Shown here: piece by piece, positions 36,034 to 43,496 of the stretch
Layout: every line of letters starts with the position of its first letter
How positions within the stretch are numbered: position 1 is the stretch's first letter
DNA from: Clostridium hydrogeniformans DSM 21757
Lineage (GTDB): Bacteria > Bacillota > Clostridia > Clostridiales > Clostridiaceae
DNA length: 64,000 nucleotides
Reading direction: 5' to 3'
NCBI RefSeq assembly: GCF_000686705.1
Contig: NZ_KK366005.1
Location: 257,512-321,511, forward strand
The notes under the pieces: generated by a model
Databases searched by the model: none
What the model was told of the DNA's origin: nothing
What the model saw: the letters and a program-made list of their open reading frames with translations, nothing else
Made by a program: the position numbers and the translations under genes

Positions 36034-36626
36034 TTATATGGACTTTTTATAGGCTTATCTTCAGCTTTACGAGGAGAGATATTATCTGTTATACTCACAA
36101 TTTCTTCTCCACTTTCAGATATCCCAACAATATTAAATTTTGAACCTTTAAATCCTTCCATATATATAATCCATATTCTTTTTCCCTCAGCTTCAATTAT
36201 CTTTGCACTTTTCCACCCATCTTTACTTTCTGCTTCCTTTACCTTAACTTCCTTTATTTTATCCTCTCCCATAATCCCAAAGTAGATAGGTAATGAACTT
36301 TGTTTTATTGCTGGAAAATAATTATAGGATAACTTAAGTTTTTCTGAAGCCTCAGTAATATCACCTGCTACTCCACTATATAACTCTTCATATCCGAATA
36401 AGCTCTTTCTTATAAAGCTTGTATAAAGACTATCTTTCTCTTTAGAATAAGAAAAAACCACACTTCCTTTAGGAGTTTTATCTTCAGCAATTATCTTTGC
36501 AGAATTTTTGCTTGGAATACCTAAAGCCTCTTCTATTGTCTTAACACCCTTCATAAACTTCATTGCAATAATTATGCAAATTATTATTACCCCTGAACCT
36601 ATTAACATAAGTAATTTTTTATTCAT
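36030..36626 (-). CDS. Membrane-anchored protein of unknown function
   Basis: 198 aa. One N-terminal helix (LLMLIGSGVIIICIIIAMKF, ~4-23) anchors an extracytoplasmic domain of about 170 residues with many Lys and Glu. KTPKGSVVFSYSKEKDS and EGKRIWIIYMEGFKGSKFNI suggest a small beta-rich fold. It has no lipobox. No family recognised. The 3' end overlaps repeat copy C. Confidence 0.7.
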   Translation of the reverse strand: MNKKLLMLIGSGVIIICIIIAMKFMKGVKTIEEALGIPSKNSAKIIAEDKTPKGSVVFSYSKEKDSLYTSFIRKSLFGYEELYSGVAGDITEASEKLKLSYNYFPAIKQSSLPIYFGIMGEDKIKEVKVKEAESKDGWKSAKIIEAEGKRIWIIYMEGFKGSKFNIVGISESGEEIVSITDNISPRKAEDKPIKSPYK

Positions 36627-36731
36627 ATAACCCCAATACTCCCCTTCTTATTTATAATATCAACCAACCGCCTATTAATAACTACTCTATTCTTTCTATA
36701 GTTTATTTGAACCTTAAAAAAACCACTGTTT

Positions 36732-36836
36732 TTATACTATGGGTAAGGTTACCCCCTCATCTTCTTTCCAAAACACAGTACTTTCTCCTTTTTCATCAGT
36801 TTCCCTTTCTACTACAACCACACCCCATTTGGATAA
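36732..36836 (-). pseudogene. Possible remnant of a protein C-terminus
   Basis: A 34-codon open frame without a start signal reads WGVVVVERETDEKGESTVFW then KEDEGVTLPIV and stop. Its amino-acid usage looks like a real protein end rather than random AT-rich sequence, but two stop codons lie directly upstream and there is no ribosome binding site. It may be what is left of a deleted gene. Confidence 0.35.
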
Positions 36837-36889
36837 TTATTACTTTTATGTATATCCTACCATAATAACTCTTTTAAAGACATAATAAA

Positions 36890-36924
36890 ATCACTAGCAT
36901 GCCGTTAATAAGCTTACTAGTGAT
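36890..36924 (-). terminator. Terminator of HEPN/MNT module
   Basis: ATCACTAG/CTAGTGAT with a 19-nt loop, and a minus-strand tail TTTTATT. Confidence 0.65.
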
Positions 36925-37012
36925 CTTCCTTATTTAATATACGTATTTTACTCTTAATTATACTTTTTAAATTTAAATTGTAGAAATAACCTTATCCATT
37001 ATTACCTTCTGG

Positions 37013-37438
37013 CTAATTTTCTGCAAACTGTTTAGCTAAGTCCAGAACATCATTGAACCTCATGATATTTGAATCGATAAATTCTAATAATTCCGTTCTT
37101 GATGGTTCTTTATATCTATGAGATATTCTATTTCTTAAAAGTCTAGCTTGACTTAGGAATAAAAATACTTCCTCATTAATAATATCTTTATCTCTTAAAA
37201 TCCTTAAAGATTGCTTCATATCTAAACCTATTTTAAATTCCTTAAGCTCTTTTAGAACCATGGAAGTAAAGCTTTCTACTGTAATAAAAAAATCTACAAA
37301 TATTTGTTTTAATCCAAACTCAATAAATATAGTTGTTTTATTCTCATCATGACTTTTTAAAATATCCTTGCATTCATTAAGATTCTTTATAACTTCAGCC
37401 ATGTCTTCTATAATCTTTATTAACCTATCATTATTCAT
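37013..37438 (-). CDS. hepT: HEPN-domain toxin, HepT/DUF86 type
   Basis: 141 aa all-alpha HEPN protein. LLRNRISHRYKEPSR (near residues 100-114) carries the RNxxxHxY signature of HepT toxins: Arg-Asn, then His two residues before Tyr, which form the RNase/AMPylated site. It is encoded downstream of and overlapping by 4 nt an MNT nucleotidyltransferase, the classical HepT-MntA toxin-antitoxin pair in which the partner AMPylates the Tyr and neutralises the toxin. Confidence 0.9.
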   Translation of the reverse strand: MNNDRLIKIIEDMAEVIKNLNECKDILKSHDENKTTIFIEFGLKQIFVDFFITVESFTSMVLKELKEFKIGLDMKQSLRILRDKDIINEEVFLFLSQARLLRNRISHRYKEPSRTELLEFIDSNIMRFNDVLDLAKQFAEN

Positions 37439-37848
37439 CTTAACAAATCCCTCCTTCTATAATAGAAGTAATTTTCATTTTCTCTATAGGTCCACTCTAA
37501 TTTATCTATAAAATTATCCAACTCTTTATTATTGTCATTTGTATATAATACCTTACCCTTATTTAATATCTCTATTTTTATAAACAAATCTAAGTTGCTA
37601 CTATTTAGATCAACTACATCAATAGGTATATTAAGTATATCTTCTAGAAATAATTCTACGTTTAATATATCATTTATAGATAGTTTTCCATTAGCTAAAA
37701 TAGCTATATCAATGTCCGATTCACATGTAAACTCTTCAGTTATAACACTTCCAAACACTATCATGCTATTAATATGTAATGACTTAATAAAACTTACTAC
37801 TTCATCGGCTTGTAACTTTTCTAAAATTAGTTTTTGCTCATTACTCAT
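37435..37848 (-). CDS. mntA: MntA-type nucleotidyltransferase antitoxin
   Basis: 137 aa. FGSVITEEFTCESDIDIAIL (residues ~30-49) is the GS-x9-S-DxD minimal nucleotidyltransferase motif; the third acidic residue is probably in PIDVVDLN. It AMPylates HepT in the known system. First gene of the overlapping pair, with AAAGGTAG about 9 nt before the ATG. Confidence 0.9.
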   Translation of the reverse strand: MSNEQKLILEKLQADEVVSFIKSLHINSMIVFGSVITEEFTCESDIDIAILANGKLSINDILNVELFLEDILNIPIDVVDLNSSNLDLFIKIEILNKGKVLYTNDNNKELDNFIDKLEWTYRENENYFYYRRRDLLR

Positions 37849-37978
37849 AGCTATATCTACCTTTCTTAAATTTCATTTCTATTTATAAAATATATTATTT
37901 ATCAACTTTTAAATTTTACCATATTTATTCTTATTATATAATTCTATCATATTTAATATATTAAACATACAATAAAAG

Positions 37979-38032
37979 CACTAATGTTTCATTAGTGTAA
38001 TGCTCCCTGTCAAATAGACAGAGAGCATTACA
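37979..38032 (-). terminator. Tandem hairpins, terminator of YcxB-like gene
   Basis: Hairpin CACTAATG/CATTAGTG (37979-37997) with minus-strand tail CTTTTATT is preceded by a 15-16-bp near-perfect stem (37996-38011 with 38017-38032). They lie in the 3' direction of the YcxB-like gene and 130 nt upstream of mntA. Confidence 0.6.
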
Positions 38033-38193
38033 TAGTCATGATACTAGTACTTTATTTTTGTTATTCAACTATATTTTTACCATTATATATATATCTTAAA
38101 ACTCTCACTTTAAAGAATATAACTTAATATCCTTACTTATATTTTAAATGTATATACTTAATTGTCTTAACTAAAATATAAGTAACTATTATA

Positions 38194-38700
38194 CTATATA
38201 TCCAAAAGCTTTTTAAACTTTTCCTCTTCTTCCTTATTCTCAAATGCACTCTTTGGAACCACATAAGCATTAACATCTGATATGTATATAAATATATGGC
38301 TATCTGTTTCCCCAACCTTATTTATTATAGATTTATCATAGGATAAATCCTCAGTTTTATGTTCTATTATCTTATCTTCAGTTAGTGTTAATTTATGGTG
38401 TCCTATTATTCCATTAGCTCCACCTTTACTAGCCATCTTTATAAGTTTTCTTTTTATACTTCTCTTAAAATTCTTCTCATAGAATACTATCCACAAGACC
38501 CAAACCATAATAAAATAAAAATACCACTGACCAAAAGTCTTGTTTGTAGTTAATACTATTATTAAAGGAGCTAGGAGTAATATTAAAGACATTACATATC
38601 TTTGAAAAAATATAGTCTTCTTTATCTTTTCAGAGTTTTCTATATGATACATATTAAAACCTATATAGTCATCCTTTGTTAATTCGTATTCAATAGTCAT
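38194..38700 (-). CDS. YcxB-family membrane protein
   Basis: 168 aa. Two membrane helices (~36-55 and ~60-76) are flanked by the YcxB-like domain: YELTKDDYIGFNMYH at the N-terminus and the PH-like C-terminal part (HHKLTLTEDKIIEHKTEDLSY, split around residue 105-130; HIFIYISDVNAYVVPKSAF). YcxB proteins are of unknown function. AGAGGTG precedes the ATG. Confidence 0.8.
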   Translation of the reverse strand: MTIEYELTKDDYIGFNMYHIENSEKIKKTIFFQRYVMSLILLLAPLIIVLTTNKTFGQWYFYFIMVWVLWIVFYEKNFKRSIKRKLIKMASKGGANGIIGHHKLTLTEDKIIEHKTEDLSYDKSIINKVGETDSHIFIYISDVNAYVVPKSAFENKEEEEKFKKLLDI

Positions 38701-38747
38701 TTTAACACCTCTTCTTTATCTTTAGTAAAGCCTATTATACTGAATAT

Positions 38748-38774
38748 AAAAAGAGGTGGCAATACTACCACCTC
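38748..38774 (-). terminator. Rubrerythrin terminator
   Basis: GAGGTGG/CCACCTC with an 8-nt loop, and a minus-strand tail TTTTT. Confidence 0.75.
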
Positions 38775-38791
38775 CAAATAATTTTAAAATA

Positions 38792-39385
38792 TTATACTCC
38801 GTAACTCTTTGAGTAAGGTCTAAAATATGACTTTGGATGTACACAAGCTGGACACTTTTCTGGTGCTTCTTTTCCTGTATATAAGTATCCACAGTTACCA
38901 CACTGCCAAATAACATCCTCGTCTTTTTTAAATACCTTTCCTTCTTCTACATTCTTAAGTAAATCAAGATATCTTGCCTCATGGAATTTTTCAACTTCTC
39001 CTATTCTATCAAAAGCTATAGAAACTTCTATAAATCCTTCTTCTTTAGCTATTTTAGAAAAAGTTGGATAAAGGTTTGTCCACTCATCATTTTCCCCTGA
39101 AGCAGCAGACTTTAAGTTATCCATAGTAGAAGTGCTAAGAGCCACAGGATAACCAGCTGTTATCTCTATTTCTTCATCTTTAAAATCTTCTGCTAAGAAT
39201 TTAAAAAATCTTTTTGCGTGCTCTTTCTCCTGCTCTGCAGTTTCCATAAATATTTCAGATATTTCATTATATCCTTCTTTTTTAGCTGCACCTGCATAAT
39301 AAGTATATCTATTTCTTGCTTGGGACTCTCCTGCAAAAGCCTTTAATAAGTTCTCTGCAGTTTTTGTTCCTTTTAGTGACTTCAT
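38792..39385 (-). CDS. rbr: Rubrerythrin
   Basis: 197 aa peroxidase. The N-terminal ferritin-like di-iron domain has ESQARNRYTYYA (residues ~19-30), AEQEKEHAKRFF and FDRIGEVEKFHEARY. The C-terminal rubredoxin-type Fe(Cys)4 site is WQCGNCGYLYTGKEAPEKCP with the second pair in KCPACVHPKSYF. It reduces H2O2 using electrons from rubredoxin, matching the NROR-like and rubredoxin genes at 5.9-7.4 kb. It starts with MKSLKGTKTAENL. The canonical order (di-iron, then rubredoxin) is kept, so it is not a reverse rubrerythrin. Confidence 0.97.
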   Translation of the reverse strand: MKSLKGTKTAENLLKAFAGESQARNRYTYYAGAAKKEGYNEISEIFMETAEQEKEHAKRFFKFLAEDFKDEEIEITAGYPVALSTSTMDNLKSAASGENDEWTNLYPTFSKIAKEEGFIEVSIAFDRIGEVEKFHEARYLDLLKNVEEGKVFKKDEDVIWQCGNCGYLYTGKEAPEKCPACVHPKSYFRPYSKSYGV

Positions 39386-39826
39386 AATAACTTCCCCCTC
39401 ATAAACAAAATTTGTAACACTATCTTTTAGATATGTTAATATTTATTTTACTACATATATTATATACCATATATTACTTAATCCTTCCTCCTTATGTAAA
39501 ACTTCACTTTATGTTTATTATAAGGTAACACTTTATTTACAATCTAATCACTTATCTTTCTAACTTTTTCTAAAGTCCACCCCTACTTTATCTCTTAAAC
39601 CTAACACTAACTTTGATAACACCCCATAATTCTCTTAATTATAGATTTATCCTTAATTCTAAACTCTTTAACTATAAGATTACTTGTACCATTCCCCTAT
39701 ATTTTTTATAAATTACAAAAGTGTAAGGTTAGACTATAATTTTGTAATAAAGATAAATGGCTGATTATGCAGTTAAAATATATAATTAAATCATAGAAAA
39801 GATAAGAACTTAAGGAGGTAACAGTT
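39386..39826. other. Divergent promoter region of rubrerythrin and peptide genes
   Basis: ACAAAATTTGT (39403-39413) is a perfect dyad upstream of rubrerythrin and could bind a peroxide or redox regulator. TATAAT-like sequence lies further up. The second copy of the peptide operator lies at 39713-39748, with a -10 TATAAT at 39781. Confidence 0.55.
39713..39748 (+). promoter_or_regulatory. Conserved peptide-gene operator, copy 2
   Basis: TTACAAAAGTGTAA (39713-39726), 15 nt, TTGTAAT (39742-39748), then 32 nt to TATAAT at 39781-39786. The spacings are identical to copies 1 and 3. The weak -35 is TGGCTG. Confidence 0.75.
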
Positions 39827-39889
39827 ATGTTAAATAAAATTTTAGATGCTTTATTCAATACTAAAGAAGTTGTGGTAGTTGAAGACTAG
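39827..39889 (+). CDS. 20-aa peptide, LFN family (first tandem copy)
   Basis: MLNKILDALFNTKEVVVVED, preceded by TAAGGAGGTAACAGTT. It is identical in sequence to the peptide at 39940, but their DNA differs at five synonymous codon positions and the stop (TAG versus TAA). That is good evidence for selection on the peptide. It is a hydrophobic amphipathic head with an acidic end; unknown function. Confidence 0.78.
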   Translation: MLNKILDALFNTKEVVVVED

Positions 39890-39939
39890 AAAGTTAAACT
39901 CTAAAAATAGATATTTTAAAAATTAAGGAGGAAGTAATT

Positions 39940-40002
39940 ATGTTAAACAAAATCTTAGATGCTTTATTTAATACTAAGGAAGTTGTTGTAGTTGAAGACT
40001 AA
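39940..40002 (+). CDS. 20-aa peptide, LFN family (second tandem copy)
   Basis: Same 20-residue product as the upstream copy, with its own AAGGAGGAAGTAATT ribosome binding site. The 50-nt gap has no terminator, so both come from one transcript under the operator at 39713. The terminator at 40081 ends the unit. Confidence 0.78.
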   Translation: MLNKILDALFNTKEVVVVED

Positions 40003-40080
40003 AATCTTTTAATACAATAACTAAAAATAGAAAGGATTTTTTAATGATTTATACAATAAATATAATAAATTTAAAGATAT

Positions 40081-40129
40081 AAAACCACTAAGTATATATA
40101 AATTTTACTTAGTGGTTTTATATTTTTTT
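40081..40129 (+). terminator. Terminator of 20-aa peptide unit
   Basis: The 14-bp perfect stem AAAACCACTAAGTA/TACTTAGTGGTTTT is followed by a T-rich tail. It shares AAAACCACTA with the terminator at 41013, consistent with the two units being duplications. Confidence 0.85.
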
Positions 40130-40149
40130 AATTCATAGTATTACATTTC

Positions 40150-40425
40150 TTATAAGTAAACCAATAAATAAAAACCCCTAATAATTATAAATATAATTCC
40201 TATCCTTAAAATCACAGTAGCTAGAACCCCCACTATTTTTACTCCTATATGAAAGTTTTTGTACTTAAAAATTCCCTTTGATAAAAATGTATGGATTACA
40301 ATGTAGGTTATTATTAATTCTATCCAAGAGATCCTAACTTTCTTATTATTTATCATCATAATTAAAGCCATACCGATTATGAATACAACTATTAATATTA
40401 ATGATATAAATACCGCTATATTCAA
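40150..40425 (-). CDS. Small membrane protein of unknown function
   Basis: 91 aa with three hydrophobic stretches (residues ~4-25, 35-50, 65-88). The TTG start at 40425 has GGAAGGGG about 5 nt upstream. No family recognised. It lies between the two peptide transcription units on the opposite strand. Confidence 0.6.
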   Translation of the reverse strand: MNIAVFISLILIVVFIIGMALIMMINNKKVRISWIELIITYIVIHTFLSKGIFKYKNFHIGVKIVGVLATVILRIGIIFIIIRGFYLLVYL

Positions 40426-40552
40426 GAACCCCTTCCCCCTATTTTAGTAGTGCATATCCTCAATTAATATAATATTAATCTATATATTATTATGATAAGT
40501 TTTATATTTTCTTCCCTCCTATTTTAAATATTTCATTAAGGTTACCCTCTAG

Positions 40553-40588
40553 TTACAAAAGTGTAAGTGAAAACTACCCTATTGTAAT
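40553..40588 (+). promoter_or_regulatory. Conserved peptide-gene operator, copy 3
   Basis: TTACAAAAGTGTAA (40553-40566), 15 nt, TTGTAAT (40582-40588), 32 nt, TATAAT at 40621-40626. The -35 is TGGTTC. The exact phase is conserved with copies 1 and 2. Confidence 0.75.
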
Positions 40589-40668
40589 CCACTTAAATGG
40601 TTCATATAGTTCAAAAAAAGTATAATTAATTCATAAGGTAAGAGAAAAACATTTAAGGAGGAAACATA

Positions 40669-40812
40669 ATGCTTAAGAAATTTTTAGATAAGTTATTCAA
40701 TACTGATGAGGTTCAAGTAGAGGAAGAAAAGGGACTATTTGAAATGGACAAGAACTATGAAAAAGAAGCCATAGAAGTTTTCCAAATCATGCAAATTAAT
40801 ATTATGGGATAG
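40669..40812 (+). CDS. Small amphipathic peptide, LFN family (47 aa)
   Basis: MLKKFLDKLFNTDEVQVEEE opens it; the second half EMDKNYEKEAIEVFQIMQIN parallels the protein at 32493 (the two are clearly paralogues of equal length). AAGGAGGAAACATA precedes the ATG. It is first in a unit with the 43-aa peptide at 40838. Confidence 0.78.
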   Translation: MLKKFLDKLFNTDEVQVEEEKGLFEMDKNYEKEAIEVFQIMQINIMG

Positions 40813-40837
40813 TACTATGGGAAAGGAGAAACTAGCT

Positions 40838-40969
40838 ATGATTAAAAAATTTATAGAAAAATTATTTAACCTATGTGATGAAGTAGAGCCCCTAGAAAAT
40901 AAAGATGATGAGGTGAATTTAGAAATAATTGAAATGATGAATAGAATTAATAATACTCTTTCTAGGTAG
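40838..40969 (+). CDS. Small peptide, LFN family, Cys-containing (43 aa)
   Basis: MIKKFIEKLFNLCDEVEPLE, then an acidic and helical tail. It is the only family member with a Cys, placed directly after LFN and followed by DEVEP, a stretch resembling the acidic AgrB-recognition end of AgrD. AAAGGAGAAACTAGCT serves the ATG; an in-frame ATG six codons earlier is part of that site. Confidence 0.72.
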   Translation: MIKKFIEKLFNLCDEVEPLENKDDEVNLEIIEMMNRINNTLSR

Positions 40970-40981
40970 CTTGGAGGAAAA

Positions 40982-41014
40982 ATGAATAAAATTGAATACA
41001 TCATAAAAGTTTAA
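40982..41014 (+). CDS. Possible 10-aa ORF
   Basis: MNKIEYIIKV with TTGGAGGAAAA just before the ATG, 12 nt after the previous stop. Its ribosome binding site is good but the ORF is too short to be sure. The terminator at 41013 starts at its stop. Confidence 0.35.
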   Translation: MNKIEYIIKV

Positions 41015-41070
41015 AACCACTAACTAAATCTTTATAGATTAGCTAGTGGTTTTAAGCTTTTTATTTTTTG
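41013..41070 (+). terminator. Terminator of peptide unit 40669-41014
   Basis: AAAACCACTA (41013-41022) pairs with TAGTGGTTTT (41044-41053), followed by a T-rich tail. Confidence 0.8.
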
Positions 41071-41569
41071 GTTTTTTAATAAGACTTCATAAGGAATACA
41101 TATTTTACTTCACTGTAAAACTTTATTTTTTAATATTCTAACAATTACCCTTTAATCTATTGACTTTTTATGGAATTTCTAATATAATTTGGTTTTATAC
41201 ACCATAACAATATCTTATACCCCTCTTGAGCCTAATTTTACTATATTAATATGTTTGTGAAACTTATTTACTAAAATTCCTTACTCACTTTTTACCTAAG
41301 TCCGTCATATATTTATATAAAACTCACTTAATATCCTTGATTTTATATAGGAATAAATATAGCTATTACAGCTTGATGCATATCATAAAATAATACTTCC
41401 TATGTTTTATGAAGCTTAAAATAACCTCACTATGTGCTTAAAATACTTATCCATATACAGAAGGTTAAATCTTAAAATCATATTCATATATAAAATAACT
41501 ATTATTATATATTGCTGTTATTAAACTTACTATTATGTAGCAATAAAAATATTTATACGAGGTGATTTT
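41071..41569. other. Intergenic region, 500 nt
   Basis: AT-rich, no ORF with ribosome binding site, no copy of the peptide operator. Nothing recognised. Confidence 0.6.
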
Positions 41570-41953
41570 ATGCATAATAAATTATTAGCTAGATATTTTT
41601 CAATTTCATTTATTAGTGGTGTTATAGCTCTTATAACAAAGTTCATCTATGAGGTTTATTTATATAGAGATTCTCTAGATTCCTCCTTTATATCTTATAG
41701 TTTTCCAAAGGTACTGTGTATAATATCAATAGTATGCCTTTTATCATTTTTCAATATATTTGCAAGAGAAAGTCTAAGCCATAGCAGAATTTTAGTATAT
41801 ACTCTGCTCACTATAGTAGGTTTATTTTTATATGACTTCTATTTTAATAATGGTATAATTTTTGATTTAAGATCTTTATCCGCCTTAATCTTTGGAGGAA
41901 TTATAAGCTTTCTATGCTCTTCATATATTTTAAATAAGTACAGAGATTTTTAA
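41570..41953 (+). CDS. Membrane protein of unknown function
   Basis: 127 aa with four hydrophobic segments (residues ~10-28, 44-62, 72-90, 98-120). ACGAGGTGATTTT precedes the ATG. The stop codon lies in the loop of its own terminator hairpin. It has none of the AgrB catalytic His/Cys pattern. No family recognised. Confidence 0.7.
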   Translation: MHNKLLARYFSISFISGVIALITKFIYEVYLYRDSLDSSFISYSFPKVLCIISIVCLLSFFNIFARESLSHSRILVYTLLTIVGLFLYDFYFNNGIIFDLRSLSALIFGGIISFLCSSYILNKYRDF

Positions 41954-41972
41954 CTCTCTGTACTTATTTTTT
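41936..41972 (+). terminator. Terminator overlapping gene end
   Basis: The perfect stem AAGTACAGAGA/TCTCTGTACTT contains the stop codon of the preceding gene in its loop and is followed by TATTTTTTT. Confidence 0.85.
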
Positions 41973-42167
41973 TCTCTATCTATAAATACTATGAACATCT
42001 TATAATTTACATTTTTCCTAATAGATAAATCTTCCAATAAACTGTATTATTATATTATAAGATTTATCTTCACTATGTACTCTTTGTATTTTTCAATCAT
42101 ATTATTAATTAAAGAACTTTTTTATAGGATTTTAAGTTTTAAACTTAATTATATAAGGAGGGTTAAA

Positions 42168-42317
42168 ATGATAATACCAGCTTGTATGTTTATAGGTATT
42201 GGTATTGGAATGATACTTGGTCACACTGGAGCAGGAACAATCCTTGGATTGGGCTTTGGTCTGCTTATAAAGTACATTCTAGAAGATACAAACAAATTCA
42301 ATAATCATTCTAAATAA
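42168..42317 (+). CDS. 49-aa glycine-zipper membrane protein
   Basis: MIIPACMFIGIGIGMILGHT, then GAGTILGLGFGLLIKYI: two short Gly-rich membrane segments and a charged tail. ATAAGGAGGGTTAAA gives the start; the longer frame from 42075 has no ribosome binding site. The 45-aa gene 20 nt downstream is its paralogue. Such Gly-rich helices self-associate; function unknown. Confidence 0.75.
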   Translation: MIIPACMFIGIGIGMILGHTGAGTILGLGFGLLIKYILEDTNKFNNHSK

Positions 42318-42337
42318 GTATTTAAGAGGTGTATAAA

Positions 42338-42475
42338 ATGATTGTAGCTCCTTGTCTATTTATAGGTATAGGCATGGGAATGATACTTGGAAATGTCCAA
42401 GGCTTTACATTAATAGGTCTTGGAATAGGTATATTAGTAGAAGATTTAAAAAAACTAAAAACCACTGGTAAGTAA
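42338..42475 (+). CDS. 45-aa glycine-zipper membrane protein (paralogue)
   Basis: MIVAPCLFIGIGMGMILGNV, then TLIGLGIGILVEDLKK. It matches the preceding protein position by position, including Pro-Cys near residue 5 and the GIG-MGMILG repeat. AAGAGGTGTATAAA serves the ATG. Tandem duplication is clear. Confidence 0.75.
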   Translation: MIVAPCLFIGIGMGMILGNVQGFTLIGLGIGILVEDLKKLKTTGK

Positions 42476-42489
42476 AGGATGGTAGAGCT

Positions 42490-42762
42490 ATGATTTCTAT
42501 TATTTTTTCTTTAATCTTCATTTTTCTAGATATATTTTTATTTAAATTGTACTTTAAAATCATATTTGGAAACAAAGAAAGTCTTAATGAATCATTAAAA
42601 TACAGTATCACCCCTGATTTTTATTCTCTTATAAAGGGAAAATATATGAAAGATAAAATATCTGAATTTAAGCTTTTTATGTTTATAGGACTCATTATAA
42701 TTACAATAATTCTTGAAGTTATTATGGTTAATCAAATACAGATATTTTTTCAGAATCTTTAA
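42490..42762 (+). CDS. Small membrane protein of unknown function
   Basis: 90 aa with an N-terminal hydrophobic helix (residues 2-25), a polar middle (KESLNESLKYSITPDFYSL) and a C-terminal hydrophobic helix (~62-88). It follows the two glycine-zipper genes by 14 nt, so all three are probably one transcript. Not recognised. Confidence 0.65.
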   Translation: MISIIFSLIFIFLDIFLFKLYFKIIFGNKESLNESLKYSITPDFYSLIKGKYMKDKISEFKLFMFIGLIIITIILEVIMVNQIQIFFQNL

Positions 42763-42816
42763 TTATAAAACCATGGATATAGTTAAGTTTCTTCCCTTTA
42801 TCCATGGTTTATAATT
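42761..42816. terminator. Bidirectional terminator
   Basis: A stem of about 18 bp with one bulge (TAAAACCATGGATA with TATCCATGGTTTA) lies between the small-gene unit and the convergent response regulator. Confidence 0.7.
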
Positions 42817-42840
42817 TATATATACTTTTTAATAAGAATG

Positions 42841-43467
42841 TTATAGTCCCTTTAAATAGGCAACTGCTATTTGTGTCCTATGTTTTAAATCCATTTTACT
42901 AAGTATAGTAGTTATATAATTTTTAACTGTTCCTTCTGATATATATAGTTTGCTTGATATCTCCTTATTAGAATATCCTTCTGATATAAGCCTTACTATA
43001 TCCATTTCTCTATCTGTAAATATCTCCTCCATAAAATGAGGTTTCTCTTTATTTTCCCTTATATCATCAACTATCTTTTCAAGAACTTCCTCTTGTATTA
43101 CACTGCTTCCATTCATAACTGTTTTTATTGCCCCTATTATCTTGTCCGGAGTGTTATTCTTAAGTAAATACCCACTAGCTCCATACTTTAATGCATCCTT
43201 TATAAACTCATCCTCATCAAAAGTAGTAAGAACTAACACCTTTGATGAACTTATATTCTTTATTATTTTTAAAGCCTCTACTCCATTCATTACAGGCATT
43301 CGCATATCAAGTAAAAACACATGAACTTCATTATTTTTGCAATAATCCACAGCTTCTTGTCCATTTTCCCCACAAAAAACCACTGAAATATCTGAATCAT
43401 TATTAAGAATTATCTTAAGACTCTCCCTTATTAAGATATCATCATCTACTAACCCTACCTTTATCAT
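42841..43467 (-). CDS. Response regulator, NarL/LuxR type
   Basis: 208 aa. Receiver domain with acidic pair (VGLVDDD), phosphorylation Asp in VFLLDMRMPVMNG (~54), Thr in VLVLTTFDED and Lys in GYLLKNN. The C-terminal LuxR HTH is FTDREMDIVRLISEGYSNKEI then YISEGTVKNYITTILSKM. It pairs with the sensor kinase 29 nt upstream. NarL-type output excludes it as the LytTR-like factor suspected for the peptide operator. AAAGGAGATAATT serves the ATG. Confidence 0.95.
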   Translation of the reverse strand: MIKVGLVDDDILIRESLKIILNNDSDISVVFCGENGQEAVDYCKNNEVHVFLLDMRMPVMNGVEALKIIKNISSSKVLVLTTFDEDEFIKDALKYGASGYLLKNNTPDKIIGAIKTVMNGSSVIQEEVLEKIVDDIRENKEKPHFMEEIFTDREMDIVRLISEGYSNKEISSKLYISEGTVKNYITTILSKMDLKHRTQIAVAYLKGL

Positions 43468-43496
43468 AATTATCTCCTTTACATAATACCTATTAT

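Larger units (their letters stand above)
36627..37012. other. Intergenic region between stress-type genes
   Basis: It holds the possible gene remnant at 36732 and the terminator at 36890; the rest is AT-rich without recognisable features. Confidence 0.5.

Noticed and set aside
38133-38315. ORF of 60 aa on the minus strand
   Set aside because: Overlaps the YcxB-like gene in another frame and has no ribosome binding site.
39827-41014. Complete agr quorum-sensing locus
   Set aside because: The peptides resemble AgrD in outline, but no AgrB peptidase, AgrC kinase or LytTR regulator lies in the window; the membrane gene at 41570 lacks AgrB catalytic residues and the nearby two-component system is of NarL type.
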